In this document: piece by piece, positions 1-9,489 of the stretch
How the letters are laid out: each line of letters opens with the position of its first letter
Numbering within the stretch: the first letter of the stretch is position 1
NCBI RefSeq assembly: GCF_016909495.1
Contig: NZ_JAFBFW010000006.1
Span: 248,001 to 312,000, forward strand
From: Pantoea coffeiphila
GTDB taxonomy: Bacteria; Pseudomonadota; Gammaproteobacteria; Enterobacterales; Enterobacteriaceae
Direction: 5' to 3'
Length of the DNA stretch: 64,000 bases
Made by a program: the position numbers and the translations under genes
Notes under the pieces: model-generated
What the model saw: the letters and a program-made list of their open reading frames with translations, nothing else
Told to the model about the DNA's origin: nothing
Database searches by the model: none

Positions 1-662
1 TCTTTGCTAAAGCGGAGCTGGCGCGCTATCTCGATCTGGCCGCCCACGGCGCGGGCAGCCAGCAAAATGCCCAGCTGGCACGATCGCGGATCGACACCGC
101 TCAGGCCAACGTGGCACGCGATACCGCCACGCTCAACGCCGCCCGGGCGAAAACCGTGGTGTTACAGGCGGAATTCCAGCGGGCGCAGGGGGAGCTACAG
201 CGATCGCAGGCGATGCTGGATACCGCCAGGCTGAAACTGTCGTACACCAAAATCCTGGCCCCGATTGCCGGATGGGTTGGGCAGCGCGTCGTGCGTGAGG
301 GGGCATACGTGACGCCCGGCACGCCGATGCTGGCGGTGGTGCCGCTGAATAAAGCCTACGTGGTGGCCAACTTTCAGGAAACCCAGCTTGAGCACGTGCG
401 GCCAGGGCAGCGGGTGGATATCCGCGTCGACAGCTTCGGCGGGGCGCTGCTGCACGGTGTGGTAAACAGCTTTGCCCCGGCGACGGGCGTGACCTTTTCG
501 GCGATTACGCCGGATAACGCCACCGGCAACTTTACCAAGGTGGTGCAGCGTATTCCGGTCAAAATTGAACTCGACGGCGGCCAGCGGCAGGCGGAACAGC
601 TGCGGGTGGGCATGGCGGTGGAGGCCACTATTCATACCGTGAAGGCAGGAGAGAAATCATGA
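1..662 (+). CDS. Efflux pump periplasmic adaptor (HlyD/EmrA type), 5'-truncated by window edge
   Basis: The frame is open from base 3 to the TGA at 660-662, so the start lies outside the window. The visible part has the end of an alanine- and glutamine-rich coiled-coil hairpin (about residues 10-75), then a lipoyl/barrel part with the family pattern KILAPIAGWVGQ and the VVPLNKAYVVANFQETQL stretch typical of EmrA-like membrane fusion proteins. Such proteins bridge an inner-membrane pump and an outer-membrane channel. The stop overlaps the start of the outer-membrane lipoprotein gene (ATGA), which supports translational coupling. The transported compound cannot be told from this fragment; the pump gene itself is presumably upstream. 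Confidence 0.88.
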   Translation, partial: FAKAELARYLDLAAHGAGSQQNAQLARSRIDTAQANVARDTATLNAARAKTVVLQAEFQRAQGELQRSQAMLDTARLKLSYTKILAPIAGWVGQRVVREGAYVTPGTPMLAVVPLNKAYVVANFQETQLEHVRPGQRVDIRVDSFGGALLHGVVNSFAPATGVTFSAITPDNATGNFTKVVQRIPVKIELDGGQRQAEQLRVGMAVEATIHTVKAGEKS

Positions 663-2074
663 AACTGACGGCCTTAGCCACCAGTATTCTGCTGCTGAGC
701 GGCTGCATGGTTGGCCCGGACTTCACGCCGCCTGAGGTGAGCAGCCCGCAGACGTGGCCGCAGGGTCACGCACCGGGGCGCATTGCGGAACGCGAACTGC
801 AGCCGCAGTGGTGGCACATTTTCCATGATGACACGCTGACTGCGCTGGTTGAGCAATCCGCGCGCAGCAACTTCGATGTGCAGGCGGCGGGCGCGCGTCT
901 GTTACAGGCGCAGGCGGAGCACCGTGTGGTGACCGGGGAGAGCCTGCCGTCGGTTGACGCTACGGCGTCGTACCGGCGCGCCCGCAACAGCCAGAACGGG
1001 CTGCAGGATATCTCCGGCCTGGGCGGTAAAAAGGCCTGGAGCGTGTGGCAGCCGGGCATCGGCGCATCCTGGGAGCTGGATATGTGGGGACGGCTGCGGC
1101 GGGAACGGGAATCGTCCGCCGCCCGCGTCGAGGTCAGCGACGACCAGCGCCGTGCGGTGCTGTTAACCGTGCAGGCGGCGACCGTCAGTGATTATTTCCA
1201 GCTGCGCAGCGTGCAGCTCCAGCGCGATATCAGCCTGCAAAACCTGGACATCGCTCGCCACAGCCTGAAGCTGACCGGCATCCGCATGGTCGACGGCGTG
1301 GCTACCCGGCTGGAGGTGGCCCAGGCGCAGGCGCAGGTAGCCTCGGTGGAATCGACCCTGCCGATCCTCGAACAGCAGGAAACGCACCTGATGAACTCGC
1401 TAAGCTTCCTGCTGGGCGAAAACCCGGGGGCGTTAACCAAGCGGCTGGCCGGGAGCCGACCGCTGCCGCTGACGCCGCCGGAAGTGCCGGTTGGTCTGCC
1501 GTCCGAGCTGGCGCAGCGACGACCGGATATCCGCGCCGCCGAGGCGCAGCTGCATGCGGCCACCGCCGACATTGGCGTGGCGACCGCAGATTTCTATCCG
1601 AGCATTACCCTGAGCGGCAACGTCGGGCTACAGGCGATGCAGTTCAGCCAGCTGGGGAACTGGGGATCGCGCCTTTACAGCTTCGGCCCGTCGCTGAATC
1701 TGCCGATATTTGAAGGCGGACGGCTGCGCGGCCAGCTGGCGCTGAAAAAAGCACAGCAGCAGGAAGCGGCAATCCACTTCCAGTCCACGGTACTCAAGGC
1801 CTGGCATGAAGTGAGTGATGCGATGGTGGATTACGACACCTATCAGCGCCAGCGCAGCCAGCTGGCGACCCTGGTGGAAAACGATCGCATCGCGCTGGCG
1901 GCGGCATCGAAACAGTACGAAGCGGGTGCCACCGACTTCCTCAACGTGCTGACCATGCAAAAAGAGCTGCTGGCTTCGCAGCAGGAGCAGGTAAAAAGCG
2001 ATGCCAATGTGTCGCTGGCGCTGGTACGGCTGTATCAGGCGCTGGGAGGAGGATGGGAGAGCGGGAAGAGTTAA
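659..2074 (+). CDS. NodT-family outer-membrane efflux lipoprotein
   Basis: A 471-residue protein with an N-terminal lipoprotein signal (LLLSGC, lipidated Cys16) followed by VGPDFTPPEV, the classic mature start of NodT/OprM-type outer-membrane factors. Two repeated helical halves are visible (QAAGARLLQAQAEHRV early; AAEAQLHAATADIGVATADFYPSI late), as expected of a TolC-like trimer channel. It overlaps the adaptor gene by four bases, so the two form the outer part of a tripartite efflux system. A strong hairpin terminator follows within 40 bases, making this the last gene of the operon. Substrate unknown. Confidence 0.92.
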   Translation: MKLTALATSILLLSGCMVGPDFTPPEVSSPQTWPQGHAPGRIAERELQPQWWHIFHDDTLTALVEQSARSNFDVQAAGARLLQAQAEHRVVTGESLPSVDATASYRRARNSQNGLQDISGLGGKKAWSVWQPGIGASWELDMWGRLRRERESSAARVEVSDDQRRAVLLTVQAATVSDYFQLRSVQLQRDISLQNLDIARHSLKLTGIRMVDGVATRLEVAQAQAQVASVESTLPILEQQETHLMNSLSFLLGENPGALTKRLAGSRPLPLTPPEVPVGLPSELAQRRPDIRAAEAQLHAATADIGVATADFYPSITLSGNVGLQAMQFSQLGNWGSRLYSFGPSLNLPIFEGGRLRGQLALKKAQQQEAAIHFQSTVLKAWHEVSDAMVDYDTYQRQRSQLATLVENDRIALAAASKQYEAGATDFLNVLTMQKELLASQQEQVKSDANVSLALVRLYQALGGGWESGKS

Positions 2075-2107
2075 CCCTCGCTTTCTCATAAAGTAAAACA
2101 CTCAATT

Positions 2108-2138
2108 AAAAAGGTTACGCAACTGGCGTAACCTTTTT
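2108..2138 (+). terminator. Rho-independent terminator after efflux operon
   Basis: AAAAAGGTTACGC pairs with GCGTAACCTTTTT around a five-base loop, giving a 13-bp stem with A and T tails on both sides. It could stop transcription in both directions, but only the + operon ends here. Confidence 0.9.
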
Positions 2139-2560
2139 ATTGTCGGCGGTGAAAATACCCGATGACGGCTTATTCAACCCACAACGATCGGATTATTATA
2201 TTGATTCACTGAAATAACGATAAATCCCGGCCTTTTTTAAAAAGAGTTTATTAATTTTTTTAATTCATTAGGTTCATTAAAGAATAAAGAAACAGTTATA
2301 TAATTCGTCGCATATCTGTTTTACCGAATTACATAGCCGATATAGTGATTTTACAACCCCCCTCTGACCATTCCAGTATGGTTGTCTTATTCAGGCGGAA
2401 TGAATGATGGCAGATGCCATATCGATTATTTCTCCCTGTCTCCCGTTTAATATTTTGCGCACCTGATGCTGAACACTTTCCCCGTGCCGCCTGTCCGCTG
2501 CGCGTAAGGGAGAGCCGTCGACAAGCGCAGATCGTATTTTCTTTTAAGGCTGTCGCCATC
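2139..2560 (+). promoter_or_regulatory. AT-rich leader/promoter region of the amine-catabolic operon
   Basis: A 420-base stretch with no convincing gene. A TATAAT hexamer sits at 2299-2304 in an A+T-rich block, with only a weak -35 match upstream. This would leave a leader of about 250 bases before the oxidase start. A short frame (MADAISII..., 19 codons from 2407) lies in the leader, but nothing supports its translation. No clear operator or riboswitch was recognised. Confidence 0.4.
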
Positions 2561-3724
2561 ATGACCATCAAAATAGCAGTGGTAGGACTGGGTGCGCTGG
2601 GCTGTGCAACCCTGCTGGCACTGGCACGCAAAGGTTTTCACGTTGAGGGATTCGAGCAGTATCGCGTCGGAAATAATATCGGTGCATCAGGGGGCCGTTC
2701 TCGTCAGCATCGACTGATCTACGGTGAAGGCGCGGCTTACACGACCCTGCTACAGCGCGCCAGCCAGCTCTGGCATCAGCTGGAGCAGGAACAGCAAACC
2801 CAGCTGTTTTGGGGGGGAGGATGCCTCACCATCGGTACGCCTGACAGCCCGTGGTTTACGGCGGTGGAAAATTCGGCGAAGAAGCAAAATCTGCCCCATG
2901 AGCGACTATCGCGCGCGGCGCTGAATCAGAGATTCCCGCGCCTGAATATTGATGAAGATGAGGAAGGCATTTTTGACCCCGCCGGGGGCATTTTGCTGAC
3001 GCATGAACTGCTGCTGGCATCCGCCGGGCAGGCACAGCAGCTGGGGGCAAAGGTGCACGAACAGACTCAAATCGATGGGATTGTGGCGCGAGACGGCGCG
3101 GTCGAACTGACAATTAACGGTCAGGTAAGCTCTTTTGATCGGGTGATTGTGACCACCGGTGCGTGGAGCAAGCGGCTGCTCCCCGATTTACCCATCTCCT
3201 CACGCCGACTCGGCATGAGCTTTCACGTGGGCAAAGAAAGCGGCTTCGACAGCGTGGCGTTTCCTCCAACGATGCGCGTGAGCGCCGGGCGGGCGATGTG
3301 GAATACCCAGCCCCTGCCGGATGGCAAAAACTTTAAATTCTTTGTGGGCGATGCCGAGCTGAATGAACAGCTCGACCCCGAGCTTGTTGCCACCGAAGCC
3401 ACCGGCAGTCTGACGCCTGTGCTCCACGAGCGCCTCGATCGGCACGTGGCGGATGCGGTGAACGGCGCACACCGCACCATCGTGGGCGGCGGCACCTGGC
3501 CGGAAGCCTACACCCACGATCAGGCTCCGCTGCTTGGCGAACTGAAAACACATCCCCACGTCTGGATTGGCATTGGCCTGTCCGGGCATGGCTTTAAACT
3601 GGCCCCCGCGCTGGGCGAGTTGCTGTCTGAGGCCGTTGCAGGCGAAGTCAATATTGCCCGCGACTGGCCTCTTTTTTCGCCTGAACGGCATTTTGCTGAA
3701 CCGCAGGCGGTTTACTCTCGATAA
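2561..3724 (+). CDS. FAD-dependent amine oxidase, MSOX/SolA (sarcosine / N-methyltryptophan oxidase) family
   Basis: 387 residues from the ATG at 2561; the frame is open further upstream, but the Rossmann start KIAVVGLGALGCATLLALARKG fixes the real N-terminus. The family pattern GASGGRSRQHRLIYGEG (near residue 40) and the C-terminal IGIGLSGHGFKLAPALGELL are typical of monomeric sarcosine oxidase and N-methyl-amino-acid oxidases, which oxidise secondary amines with oxygen. In those enzymes a cysteine in the CLYTxTPD segment binds FAD covalently. Here the matching segment reads GTWPEAYTHDQAPLLGE and has no cysteine, so flavin is probably held non-covalently. It is the first gene of a run with amino-acid ABC transport genes. 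Exact substrate unknown. Confidence 0.82.
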   Translation: MTIKIAVVGLGALGCATLLALARKGFHVEGFEQYRVGNNIGASGGRSRQHRLIYGEGAAYTTLLQRASQLWHQLEQEQQTQLFWGGGCLTIGTPDSPWFTAVENSAKKQNLPHERLSRAALNQRFPRLNIDEDEEGIFDPAGGILLTHELLLASAGQAQQLGAKVHEQTQIDGIVARDGAVELTINGQVSSFDRVIVTTGAWSKRLLPDLPISSRRLGMSFHVGKESGFDSVAFPPTMRVSAGRAMWNTQPLPDGKNFKFFVGDAELNEQLDPELVATEATGSLTPVLHERLDRHVADAVNGAHRTIVGGGTWPEAYTHDQAPLLGELKTHPHVWIGIGLSGHGFKLAPALGELLSEAVAGEVNIARDWPLFSPERHFAEPQAVYSR

Positions 3725-3738
3725 TCACCGGGTATCTC

Positions 3739-4545
3739 ATGAAGAAAATATTACTGGCTGCTTTAATCGGTAGCCTGACGCACGCTGCACTGGCCGCGCC
3801 TTTAGCGACAACGTTAAAAGATAAACAGCTGCACGGCATTATGCAGAATGACTACGAACCGGTCGTCTTTGTTGACGATAAGGGAGAGAACAGCGGCTAT
3901 TTCTACGAAATAGTTTCAGCGGCGGCAACTAAGCTGGGCGCGAAGCTGGACGTTAAGAATGGCACTTTTGATACCTTTATTCCCGGTCTGCAAAGCCATC
4001 GTTACGATCTGGCACTCGGCACCGATGCCACCGTGCCGCGCCAGCAGGTGGTGGATATCGTGCCTTTGATTGATGCCGGTTATTCGTTTATTACCCGCAG
4101 CGATGGCACCGTCAAGCTTTCCAGCGAGCTGACATCGCTCTGCGGTCATTCCGTTGCCGCACTGGCCGGGCAATCTACTATTGACGCGCTGAACCAGCAG
4201 GCAGCAGCCTGCCAGCAGCAGGGTAAACCGGCGCTGAAGGTGGCCATCTATCCGTCGCGCTCTGCGGCGTGGCTGGCGGTAAAAAGCGGTCAGGCTGAAC
4301 TCACTCCGGTCTATACCGGCGAAGCGGGCTGGATAGTTAAAAAAGATCCAACCTGGCGAGTTACCGGGCCGGTATTTAACAGCGGTCAGTCCGGTTTTGC
4401 CGTAGATAAGCAGCAGGGTCATGCCCAGCTGTGGGCCGACGCGGTGAATGCGCTGATTGCCGACGGCAGTTATCAAAAGATTTTACAGAAGTACGGTGTA
4501 GAAAGCGTGGCGCTGAAAACGGTGGTCATCAACCCGGCTAAATAA
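3739..4545 (+). CDS. Periplasmic amino-acid-type ABC binding protein (SBP_bac_3), first of two
   Basis: 268 residues with a Sec signal peptide (MKKILLAALIGSLTHAALAA). The body follows the family 3 solute-binding fold: YEPVVFVDDKGENSGYFYEIV, then a segment in which FIPGLQSHRYDLALGTDAT fits the conserved loop, and a C-terminal ALIADGSYQKILQKYGV. It lies 14 bases after the oxidase gene and ahead of the permease, so it delivers the ligand to that importer. A second protein with the same layout sits at the far end of the operon (8464-9273). The ligand is probably an amino acid or an N-methylated derivative, inferred from the neighbours. Confidence 0.88.
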   Translation: MKKILLAALIGSLTHAALAAPLATTLKDKQLHGIMQNDYEPVVFVDDKGENSGYFYEIVSAAATKLGAKLDVKNGTFDTFIPGLQSHRYDLALGTDATVPRQQVVDIVPLIDAGYSFITRSDGTVKLSSELTSLCGHSVAALAGQSTIDALNQQAAACQQQGKPALKVAIYPSRSAAWLAVKSGQAELTPVYTGEAGWIVKKDPTWRVTGPVFNSGQSGFAVDKQQGHAQLWADAVNALIADGSYQKILQKYGVESVALKTVVINPAK

Positions 4546-4658
4546 GCCCCCTCAACATCGTTAAAAACCGGCAAAGGAATGCATAAATCGGCATTGAGCA
4601 GAATAGTGATAACTGACTTAATGCCATTTCATTACCTTTATTGTTATCCGGTAATATC

Positions 4659-5603
4659 ATGAGTGAAATAAATGAAAGCCTGGTGAAAATTGTCCCAGGT
4701 CATACCACACGGCCGCCTGACCAGGGCGTTTCATCCTCTAATTTCGACACGCTACAGCGTATTAATCAGGCGGAAGAAAAACACGGCGTTCGCCAGGCGT
4801 GGCGCTGGCGCAGACATCTTTCTGCGATCGCCGTCAGCGCCATCTTAATTATTTTAATCTGGCAGGCAGCGGAAAACCCGGCATTTGACTGGCCGCTGGT
4901 CGGGCATTATTTATTTGACGGCCAGATCCTTAAAGGCCTGTGGACAACACTCTGGCTGACCGCTCTGGTGACCCTGCTGAGCGTGGTCTTTGGCGTGGTC
5001 GTTGCCTTAATGCGGCTCTCGCGTAACCCGGTCGTGTCTCTTTTCGCCTGGAGCTATATCTGGCTGTTTCGCGCTACGCCACTGCTGGTGCAGCTGCTGT
5101 TCTGGTTTAACATTGGCTATCTTGTACCGCGCCTGACGCTGGGCTGGCCCGGCGATACTCCCTGGTTCAGCGTGTCAACGAACGATCTCATTAGCGCGAT
5201 TGGCGCCTCGATTCTCGGTTTAACCCTGCACGGCATGGCTTATTCAGCGGAGTTTATTCGGGGAGGGCTGCTGGCGGTTCCGCAGGGGCAGAAAGAAGCG
5301 GCCACCATGCTGGGGCTTTCGCCGTCAGAGATATTTATCAAAATTACCTTGCCTCAGTCGCTTCGCACGATTATTCCCGCCCTGGGAAATTTCCTGATTG
5401 ATAATTTAAAAGGCACATCAATTATCAGCGTCGTGGCGGTGACGGAGTTACTCTACTCTGCCCAACTTATCTACAACCGAAATTACAAAATTATTCCGTT
5501 ATTACTGGTGGCGACATTCTGGTATGTGGTTGTCACGTCCGTATTGTCTTTATTACAACACTGGAGCGAGCGTTATTACGGTCGCGGGTATCATCGAAAA
5601 TAA
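4659..5603 (+). CDS. Amino-acid ABC transporter permease (HisM/GlnP type)
   Basis: 314 residues from the ATG at 4659; an in-frame TTG at 4641 is less likely. After a long cytoplasmic N-terminal tail (about 55 residues) come several membrane spans and the amino-acid permease segment GLWTTLWLTALVTLLSVVFGVVVALMRLS. The EAA loop is clear (GQKEAATMLGLSPSEIFIKITLPQSLR), which docks the ATPase. No second permease gene is present, so the channel is probably a homodimer. A 113-base gap separates it from the binding-protein gene, leaving room for an internal promoter or processing site. Confidence 0.9.
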   Translation: MSEINESLVKIVPGHTTRPPDQGVSSSNFDTLQRINQAEEKHGVRQAWRWRRHLSAIAVSAILIILIWQAAENPAFDWPLVGHYLFDGQILKGLWTTLWLTALVTLLSVVFGVVVALMRLSRNPVVSLFAWSYIWLFRATPLLVQLLFWFNIGYLVPRLTLGWPGDTPWFSVSTNDLISAIGASILGLTLHGMAYSAEFIRGGLLAVPQGQKEAATMLGLSPSEIFIKITLPQSLRTIIPALGNFLIDNLKGTSIISVVAVTELLYSAQLIYNRNYKIIPLLLVATFWYVVVTSVLSLLQHWSERYYGRGYHRK

Positions 5604-5616
5604 TTAAGGTTCTGCT

Positions 5617-6435
5617 ATGAGCGAATCCCCTGTCCCGGCTTTGGATAATAAAAAGTCGACGGTGCTGCGCGCCCGTCGTTTACAGAAACGCTATGACGAT
5701 AACATCGTCCTGCAGCATATCGACCTCGATATTGTCGAAGGTGAAGTGCTGTGCCTGATTGGCCCATCGGGTTCGGGTAAAAGTACGCTACTGCGCCTGC
5801 TGGCGACGCTGGAGTCACCGGACAGCGGGGTGGTGTTTTTTCACGACACGCCGCTGGGCATTGTGGAGCGAGGCGGCAACTTATATACCGCCCCGGAAAA
5901 AATCATCCGGCAGCAGCGCGATCGCATTGGTTTCGTTTTCCAGCAGTTCAACCTGTTTCCGCATCTGACCGTTCTGCAAAACGTCATGCTTGCTCCGCGC
6001 CTGCAGGGCCAGCGTGGGAAAGCCGAAGATAAAGCGCGCGCGCTGCTGGAACGTGTTGGCCTGGCGCACAAAGCGGATGCCTGGCCCGCATCACTTTCAG
6101 GCGGGCAGCAGCAGCGCGTGGCCATTGCCCGTGCCCTGGCACGCGATCCCGCGTTGATCTTGTTTGATGAACCGACCAGCGCGCTCGACCCCGAGCTGGT
6201 TAATGAAGTGCTGGCGGTGATGACCGATCTGGCGGCAACCGGGATCACTATGGTGGTTGCCACCCATGAAATGCAGTTTGCCCGCCGGGTTGCCAGCAAT
6301 GTGGCGTTTCTGGATAAAGGCCACATTGTGGAATATGGCTCACCGCAGCAGGTGCTTGATGCCCCGCAGCAACCGCGGACGCGGGCCTTCCTGCAACAAA
6401 TCTCCTCTCTGCGCAGCGAGGCTGAACATGTCTGA
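5617..6435 (+). CDS. Amino-acid ABC transporter ATP-binding protein (GlnQ/HisP type)
   Basis: 272 residues with a full nucleotide-binding domain: Walker [10 protein letters not shown] (49-57), Q-loop [13 protein letters not shown], signature LSGGQQQR, Walker [15 protein letters not shown] and the switch histidine in [11 protein letters not shown]. It energises the single permease encoded just upstream. Its end overlaps the start of the FMN/FAD enzyme gene by eight bases, which ties uptake to catabolism in one transcript. Confidence 0.92.
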   Translation: MSESPVPALDNKKSTVLRARRLQKRYDDNIVLQHIDLDIVEGEVLCLIGPSGSGKSTLLRLLATLESPDSGVVFFHDTPLGIVERGGNLYTAPEKIIRQQRDRIGFVFQQFNLFPHLTVLQNVMLAPRLQGQRGKAEDKARALLERVGLAHKADAWPASLSGGQQQRVAIARALARDPALILFDEPTSALDPELVNEVLAVMTDLAATGITMVVATHEMQFARRVASNVAFLDKGHIVEYGSPQQVLDAPQQPRTRAFLQQISSLRSEAEHV

Positions 6436-8437
6436 GATCATCGTTAAAACACCGGTATTCGAGGCCGTTTTCCAACCGCTGCGGGTGGGGCATTTGCTGC
6501 TGCGAAACCGCATCATCAACTCCGGCCACGGTACGTCTCTGGGGCCGGGCACGCACAACGAAGATTTACTGGCCTATGAAGCGCGGCGGGCTGAAGGCGG
6601 CGCGGCCGTGGTGATCACTCAGGCGAATGCGGTCAGTGCGGGCTGCGGTGATTTTTACGTGCACGATGAAGCGCGGGACGGCAAATACGATCGCCTGGCC
6701 AGCCGCATTCAGGCGCACGGTGCTTACTGCTTTGTGCAGCTTAATCATCCCGGCCGTCAGGCGTTTCTTGGCCCGAATCGCAGTGACGAAATTTTGTTTT
6801 CCGCGTCGGCGATCCCGCAGCGCGAATATGGAGGCGCAGTCCGCGTGCCGCTGGCGCTGGATGAGGCGCAGATTGAACAAATCATCGAAGATTTCGCTGC
6901 CGCTGCTGAAGCCGTCGCGCAGACGAAAGTGGATGGCATTGAACTGCATTTTGGCCACGGCAATCTGGTGCAGCAGTTCCTCAGCCCGGAAACCAATGTG
7001 CGGGAGGACCGCTGGGGTGGGAGCGCGGAAAACCGCAGCCGTTTTGCGCTGGCGATTCTGGAACGTATCCGCGCCCGCATCGGCACCCGATTAGTGGTGG
7101 GCGCGCGCGTCAATCTTGAGCTGGCACCGCAGGCGGAAGAAAGGGTGGAACTCACCGGGCAGATTGTGGCATTGGGTAACAGCGGCCTGCTGGATTATCT
7201 CTCCGTGAGCGGCGGCAATTTTTCCAGCGGCTGGGGGGTGGCAACCAATCTGCCGGACGCCAGCTTCCCGCCTGCGCTGTGGCAGCAGGCGGCAGCGACG
7301 CTGAAGCGACAGTTACCGCATTTACCGATCTGGCTGGCCGGGCGCGTGCTGAACGTGGCGCTGGCGGACCGCTTAATTGCGGAAGGCGTCTGTGACGCTG
7401 TCACTATGGCGCGTGAGCTGGTCGCCGATCCCGATCTGCCGCGCAACGCGCAGCAGGGAGCAAGCGACCGCACGCGCCCCTGCGTCGGCATTCAGTCCGG
7501 CTGCTGGCAGCGCGTTGCCGACGGCAAACCTATTCACTGCGCATTCAATCCGGTTGCCGGACGTGAAGCCGAGGCCGCGCGCTGGCAGGCACCGGTCAAC
7601 GAAAAAGCCTTAAAAGTGGTAGTGGTCGGCGCCGGGCCTGCCGGTCTGGAGGCCGCGCGTAATGCGGCGTTGCAGGGACATCAGGTGGTGCTGTATGACC
7701 GCGCATCGCGGCCCGGCGGGCAGCTGGCGCTGATAGAACAGGTGCCTCATCGCCAGGATCTGCGCAATATCATCGACTGGTATGTCCGCGAACTGACGCA
7801 CAGCGGGGCAGAGTTTCGCCTGGGTGAAGAGGTGACGCTGGACAAACTACGCGCGGCGGCGGCCGATCGGGTGATTATCGCCACCGGCAGTCAGGAAACC
7901 GCGGTCGGCAACGAACACGCCGGTTTTTCGGGCGAGATCCTCACCGTTAATCAGGCGTTGCAACACGCCGCCAGCGTTCCGGGTTCGGTGATGGTTTATG
8001 ACGAATGGGGCGGCCGCGCGGCACTCAGCGTGGCCGAGTTTCTCGCGCAGCAGGGCCATCAGATTGAGTTTGTCACCTCTCTGAAATGGGCGGGACAGGG
8101 ACTGAATGACACCGTTCGGCTACCCGCAGTGAGTCGTCTGGCAAAGCTTGGGGTGAATTTCCAGGCGGAACACCGCGTGGCGCTGCATCAGGGATGTTTA
8201 CAGGTACAAAATCAGCTCAGCGGCGCGTGGCACCCGCTCTCCGATTCATTCGCCATGCTGGTGACCTCACTGATCCCCGCCGGGAATAACGCGCTGTATC
8301 TCGCCGCGAAGCAGGCCGGATTTTCTGTACAGCTGGTGGGGGATGCCCGTGCTCCGCGCGGACTCACTGAAGCCACGCGAGAAGGCTATCTGGCGGCGCG
8401 TTCATTTGGCAATGTTTCTTTAATTCCGGCTTTGTAG
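6428..8437 (+). CDS. FMN/FAD oxidoreductase of the trimethylamine dehydrogenase / 2,4-dienoyl-CoA reductase family
   Basis: 669 residues from ATG 6428. Residues about 10-370 form the old-yellow-enzyme barrel: [20 protein letters not shown], then [19 protein letters not shown] and [14 protein letters not shown] Rossmann FAD/NAD domain follows ([21 protein letters not shown]). Relatives demethylate amines (trimethylamine, dimethylglycine, stachydrine) or reduce enoyl-CoA esters. The 4Fe-4S motif normally reads C-x2-C-x3-C-x11-C; here it is [10 protein letters not shown] followed by a Cys twelve residues on, so the second ligand is isoleucine. With an amine oxidase and amino-acid importer in the same operon, an N-demethylase is the best guess. 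The substrate is not determined. Confidence 0.85.
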   Translation: MSEIIVKTPVFEAVFQPLRVGHLLLRNRIINSGHGTSLGPGTHNEDLLAYEARRAEGGAAVVITQANAVSAGCGDFYVHDEARDGKYDRLASRIQAHGAYCFVQLNHPGRQAFLGPNRSDEILFSASAIPQREYGGAVRVPLALDEAQIEQIIEDFAAAAEAVAQTKVDGIELHFGHGNLVQQFLSPETNVREDRWGGSAENRSRFALAILERIRARIGTRLVVGARVNLELAPQAEERVELTGQIVALGNSGLLDYLSVSGGNFSSGWGVATNLPDASFPPALWQQAAATLKRQLPHLPIWLAGRVLNVALADRLIAEGVCDAVTMARELVADPDLPRNAQQGASDRTRPCVGIQSGCWQRVADGKPIHCAFNPVAGREAEAARWQAPVNEKALKVVVVGAGPAGLEAARNAALQGHQVVLYDRASRPGGQLALIEQVPHRQDLRNIIDWYVRELTHSGAEFRLGEEVTLDKLRAAAADRVIIATGSQETAVGNEHAGFSGEILTVNQALQHAASVPGSVMVYDEWGGRAALSVAEFLAQQGHQIEFVTSLKWAGQGLNDTVRLPAVSRLAKLGVNFQAEHRVALHQGCLQVQNQLSGAWHPLSDSFAMLVTSLIPAGNNALYLAAKQAGFSVQLVGDARAPRGLTEATREGYLAARSFGNVSLIPAL

Positions 8438-8463
8438 CCGTCACTTCAACTGGGGAAAAGAGA

Positions 8464-9273
8464 ATGAAAAAAAGCTTTATTGCGCTGTCGGTCCTGCTGG
8501 CGGCGAGCCAGGCTAATGCCACCACGATCGCCAACTCACCCTACGAGGGAAAAACGCTGGTCACCGCGATCCAGTATGACTGGGAGCCGCTGTCGTACAA
8601 AAACGACCAGGGGCAACCCACGGGTTATTTTTACGATATTGCCAATGAGGCAGCACATCGGCTGGGGGCAAAATTAGCGGTGACCAGCGGTGATTTTGCC
8701 GCCGTGATACCGGCGATTCAGTCGGGAAAATTCACGCTGGCGGCCGGGCTGGACGCCACGCCAGAGCGTCAGCAGGTGGTTGATATCGCCTCAACGGTGC
8801 GGGCGGGCTACCAGCTGATTGTGCTGAAAAACTCCCCCCTGAAGCAGGACGTGAAGCTCAGCGATCTGTGCGGTAAAACCGTTGCGCTGCTTGCCAGCCA
8901 CCCGTCGACGAAAACCTTTGAGCACATTTCACAGCAGTGTGAATCGAGTGGCAAATCAGCGGTGAAAGTGAGTCAGTTCCCCGATCGCGGCGCGACCTGG
9001 CTGGCGCTGCGCTCCGGTCGTGCAGATGCCACATTGGGTTATACCGGGGAGAATGGCTGGCTGTTACAGAAACAGGCGGATTTAAAGCGCGTCGGGCCCA
9101 TCTTTGACACGGTCTATGCCGGAATTCCCGTCAGCAAATCCTCAGGCAATGCGAAATACTGGGTCGAAGCGATCAATTCATTGATCAAAGACGGCACTTA
9201 CCAAAAGATCCTCGCCAAATATGGCGTTGAGGATGTCGCCATTGACCACTCTGAACTTAACCCGGGGAAATAG
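8464..9273 (+). CDS. Periplasmic amino-acid-type ABC binding protein (SBP_bac_3), second of two
   Basis: 269 residues with a Sec signal (MKKSFIALSVLLAASQANA). It shares the layout of the 3739-4545 protein (YDWEPLSYKNDQGQPTGYFYDIANEAAHRLGAKL; DGTYQKILAKYGVEDVAI) but differs throughout, so it is an old duplication or a separately acquired paralogue, not a recent copy. It is the last gene of the operon. Having two binding proteins for one permease/ATPase pair suggests that the importer accepts two related ligands. A GC-rich repeat (CCCGGG either side of the stop) may form a weak terminator. Confidence 0.88.
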   Translation: MKKSFIALSVLLAASQANATTIANSPYEGKTLVTAIQYDWEPLSYKNDQGQPTGYFYDIANEAAHRLGAKLAVTSGDFAAVIPAIQSGKFTLAAGLDATPERQQVVDIASTVRAGYQLIVLKNSPLKQDVKLSDLCGKTVALLASHPSTKTFEHISQQCESSGKSAVKVSQFPDRGATWLALRSGRADATLGYTGENGWLLQKQADLKRVGPIFDTVYAGIPVSKSSGNAKYWVEAINSLIKDGTYQKILAKYGVEDVAIDHSELNPGK

Positions 9274-9455
9274 TCACCCGGGCTGATGGCGGGTGAAACC
9301 GCTTTGTCGTCTGCTGCTGGCGCAGGAGGTGGTGTATCAGGCCTGGAAAGAGGGGCAGGTATTCTTCTACGTCAGTGGCAACGTGCTTGAAATTACGCCG
9401 TTGTTGACATTCGTCAACGCTCGCAATAAGATCCTACAATCGGAGGCTAAGGAAG

Positions 9456-9489
9456 AGACATCCGAACAAGTGAAAAGACATCCGAACAA
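9456..9489. repeat. 14-base direct repeat AGACATCCGAACAA, twice
   Basis: Copies at 9456-9469 and 9476-9489 are identical and 20 bases apart (start to start). They straddle the likely GTG start of the small gene at 9470. Either a slippage duplication or an autoregulatory operator would fit; the sequence alone does not decide. Confidence 0.7.

Noticed and set aside
2329..2631. - strand frame of 100 codons upstream of the amine oxidase
   Set aside because: It overlaps the leader and the start of the oxidase gene, has no ribosome site and an atypical composition; a shadow frame.
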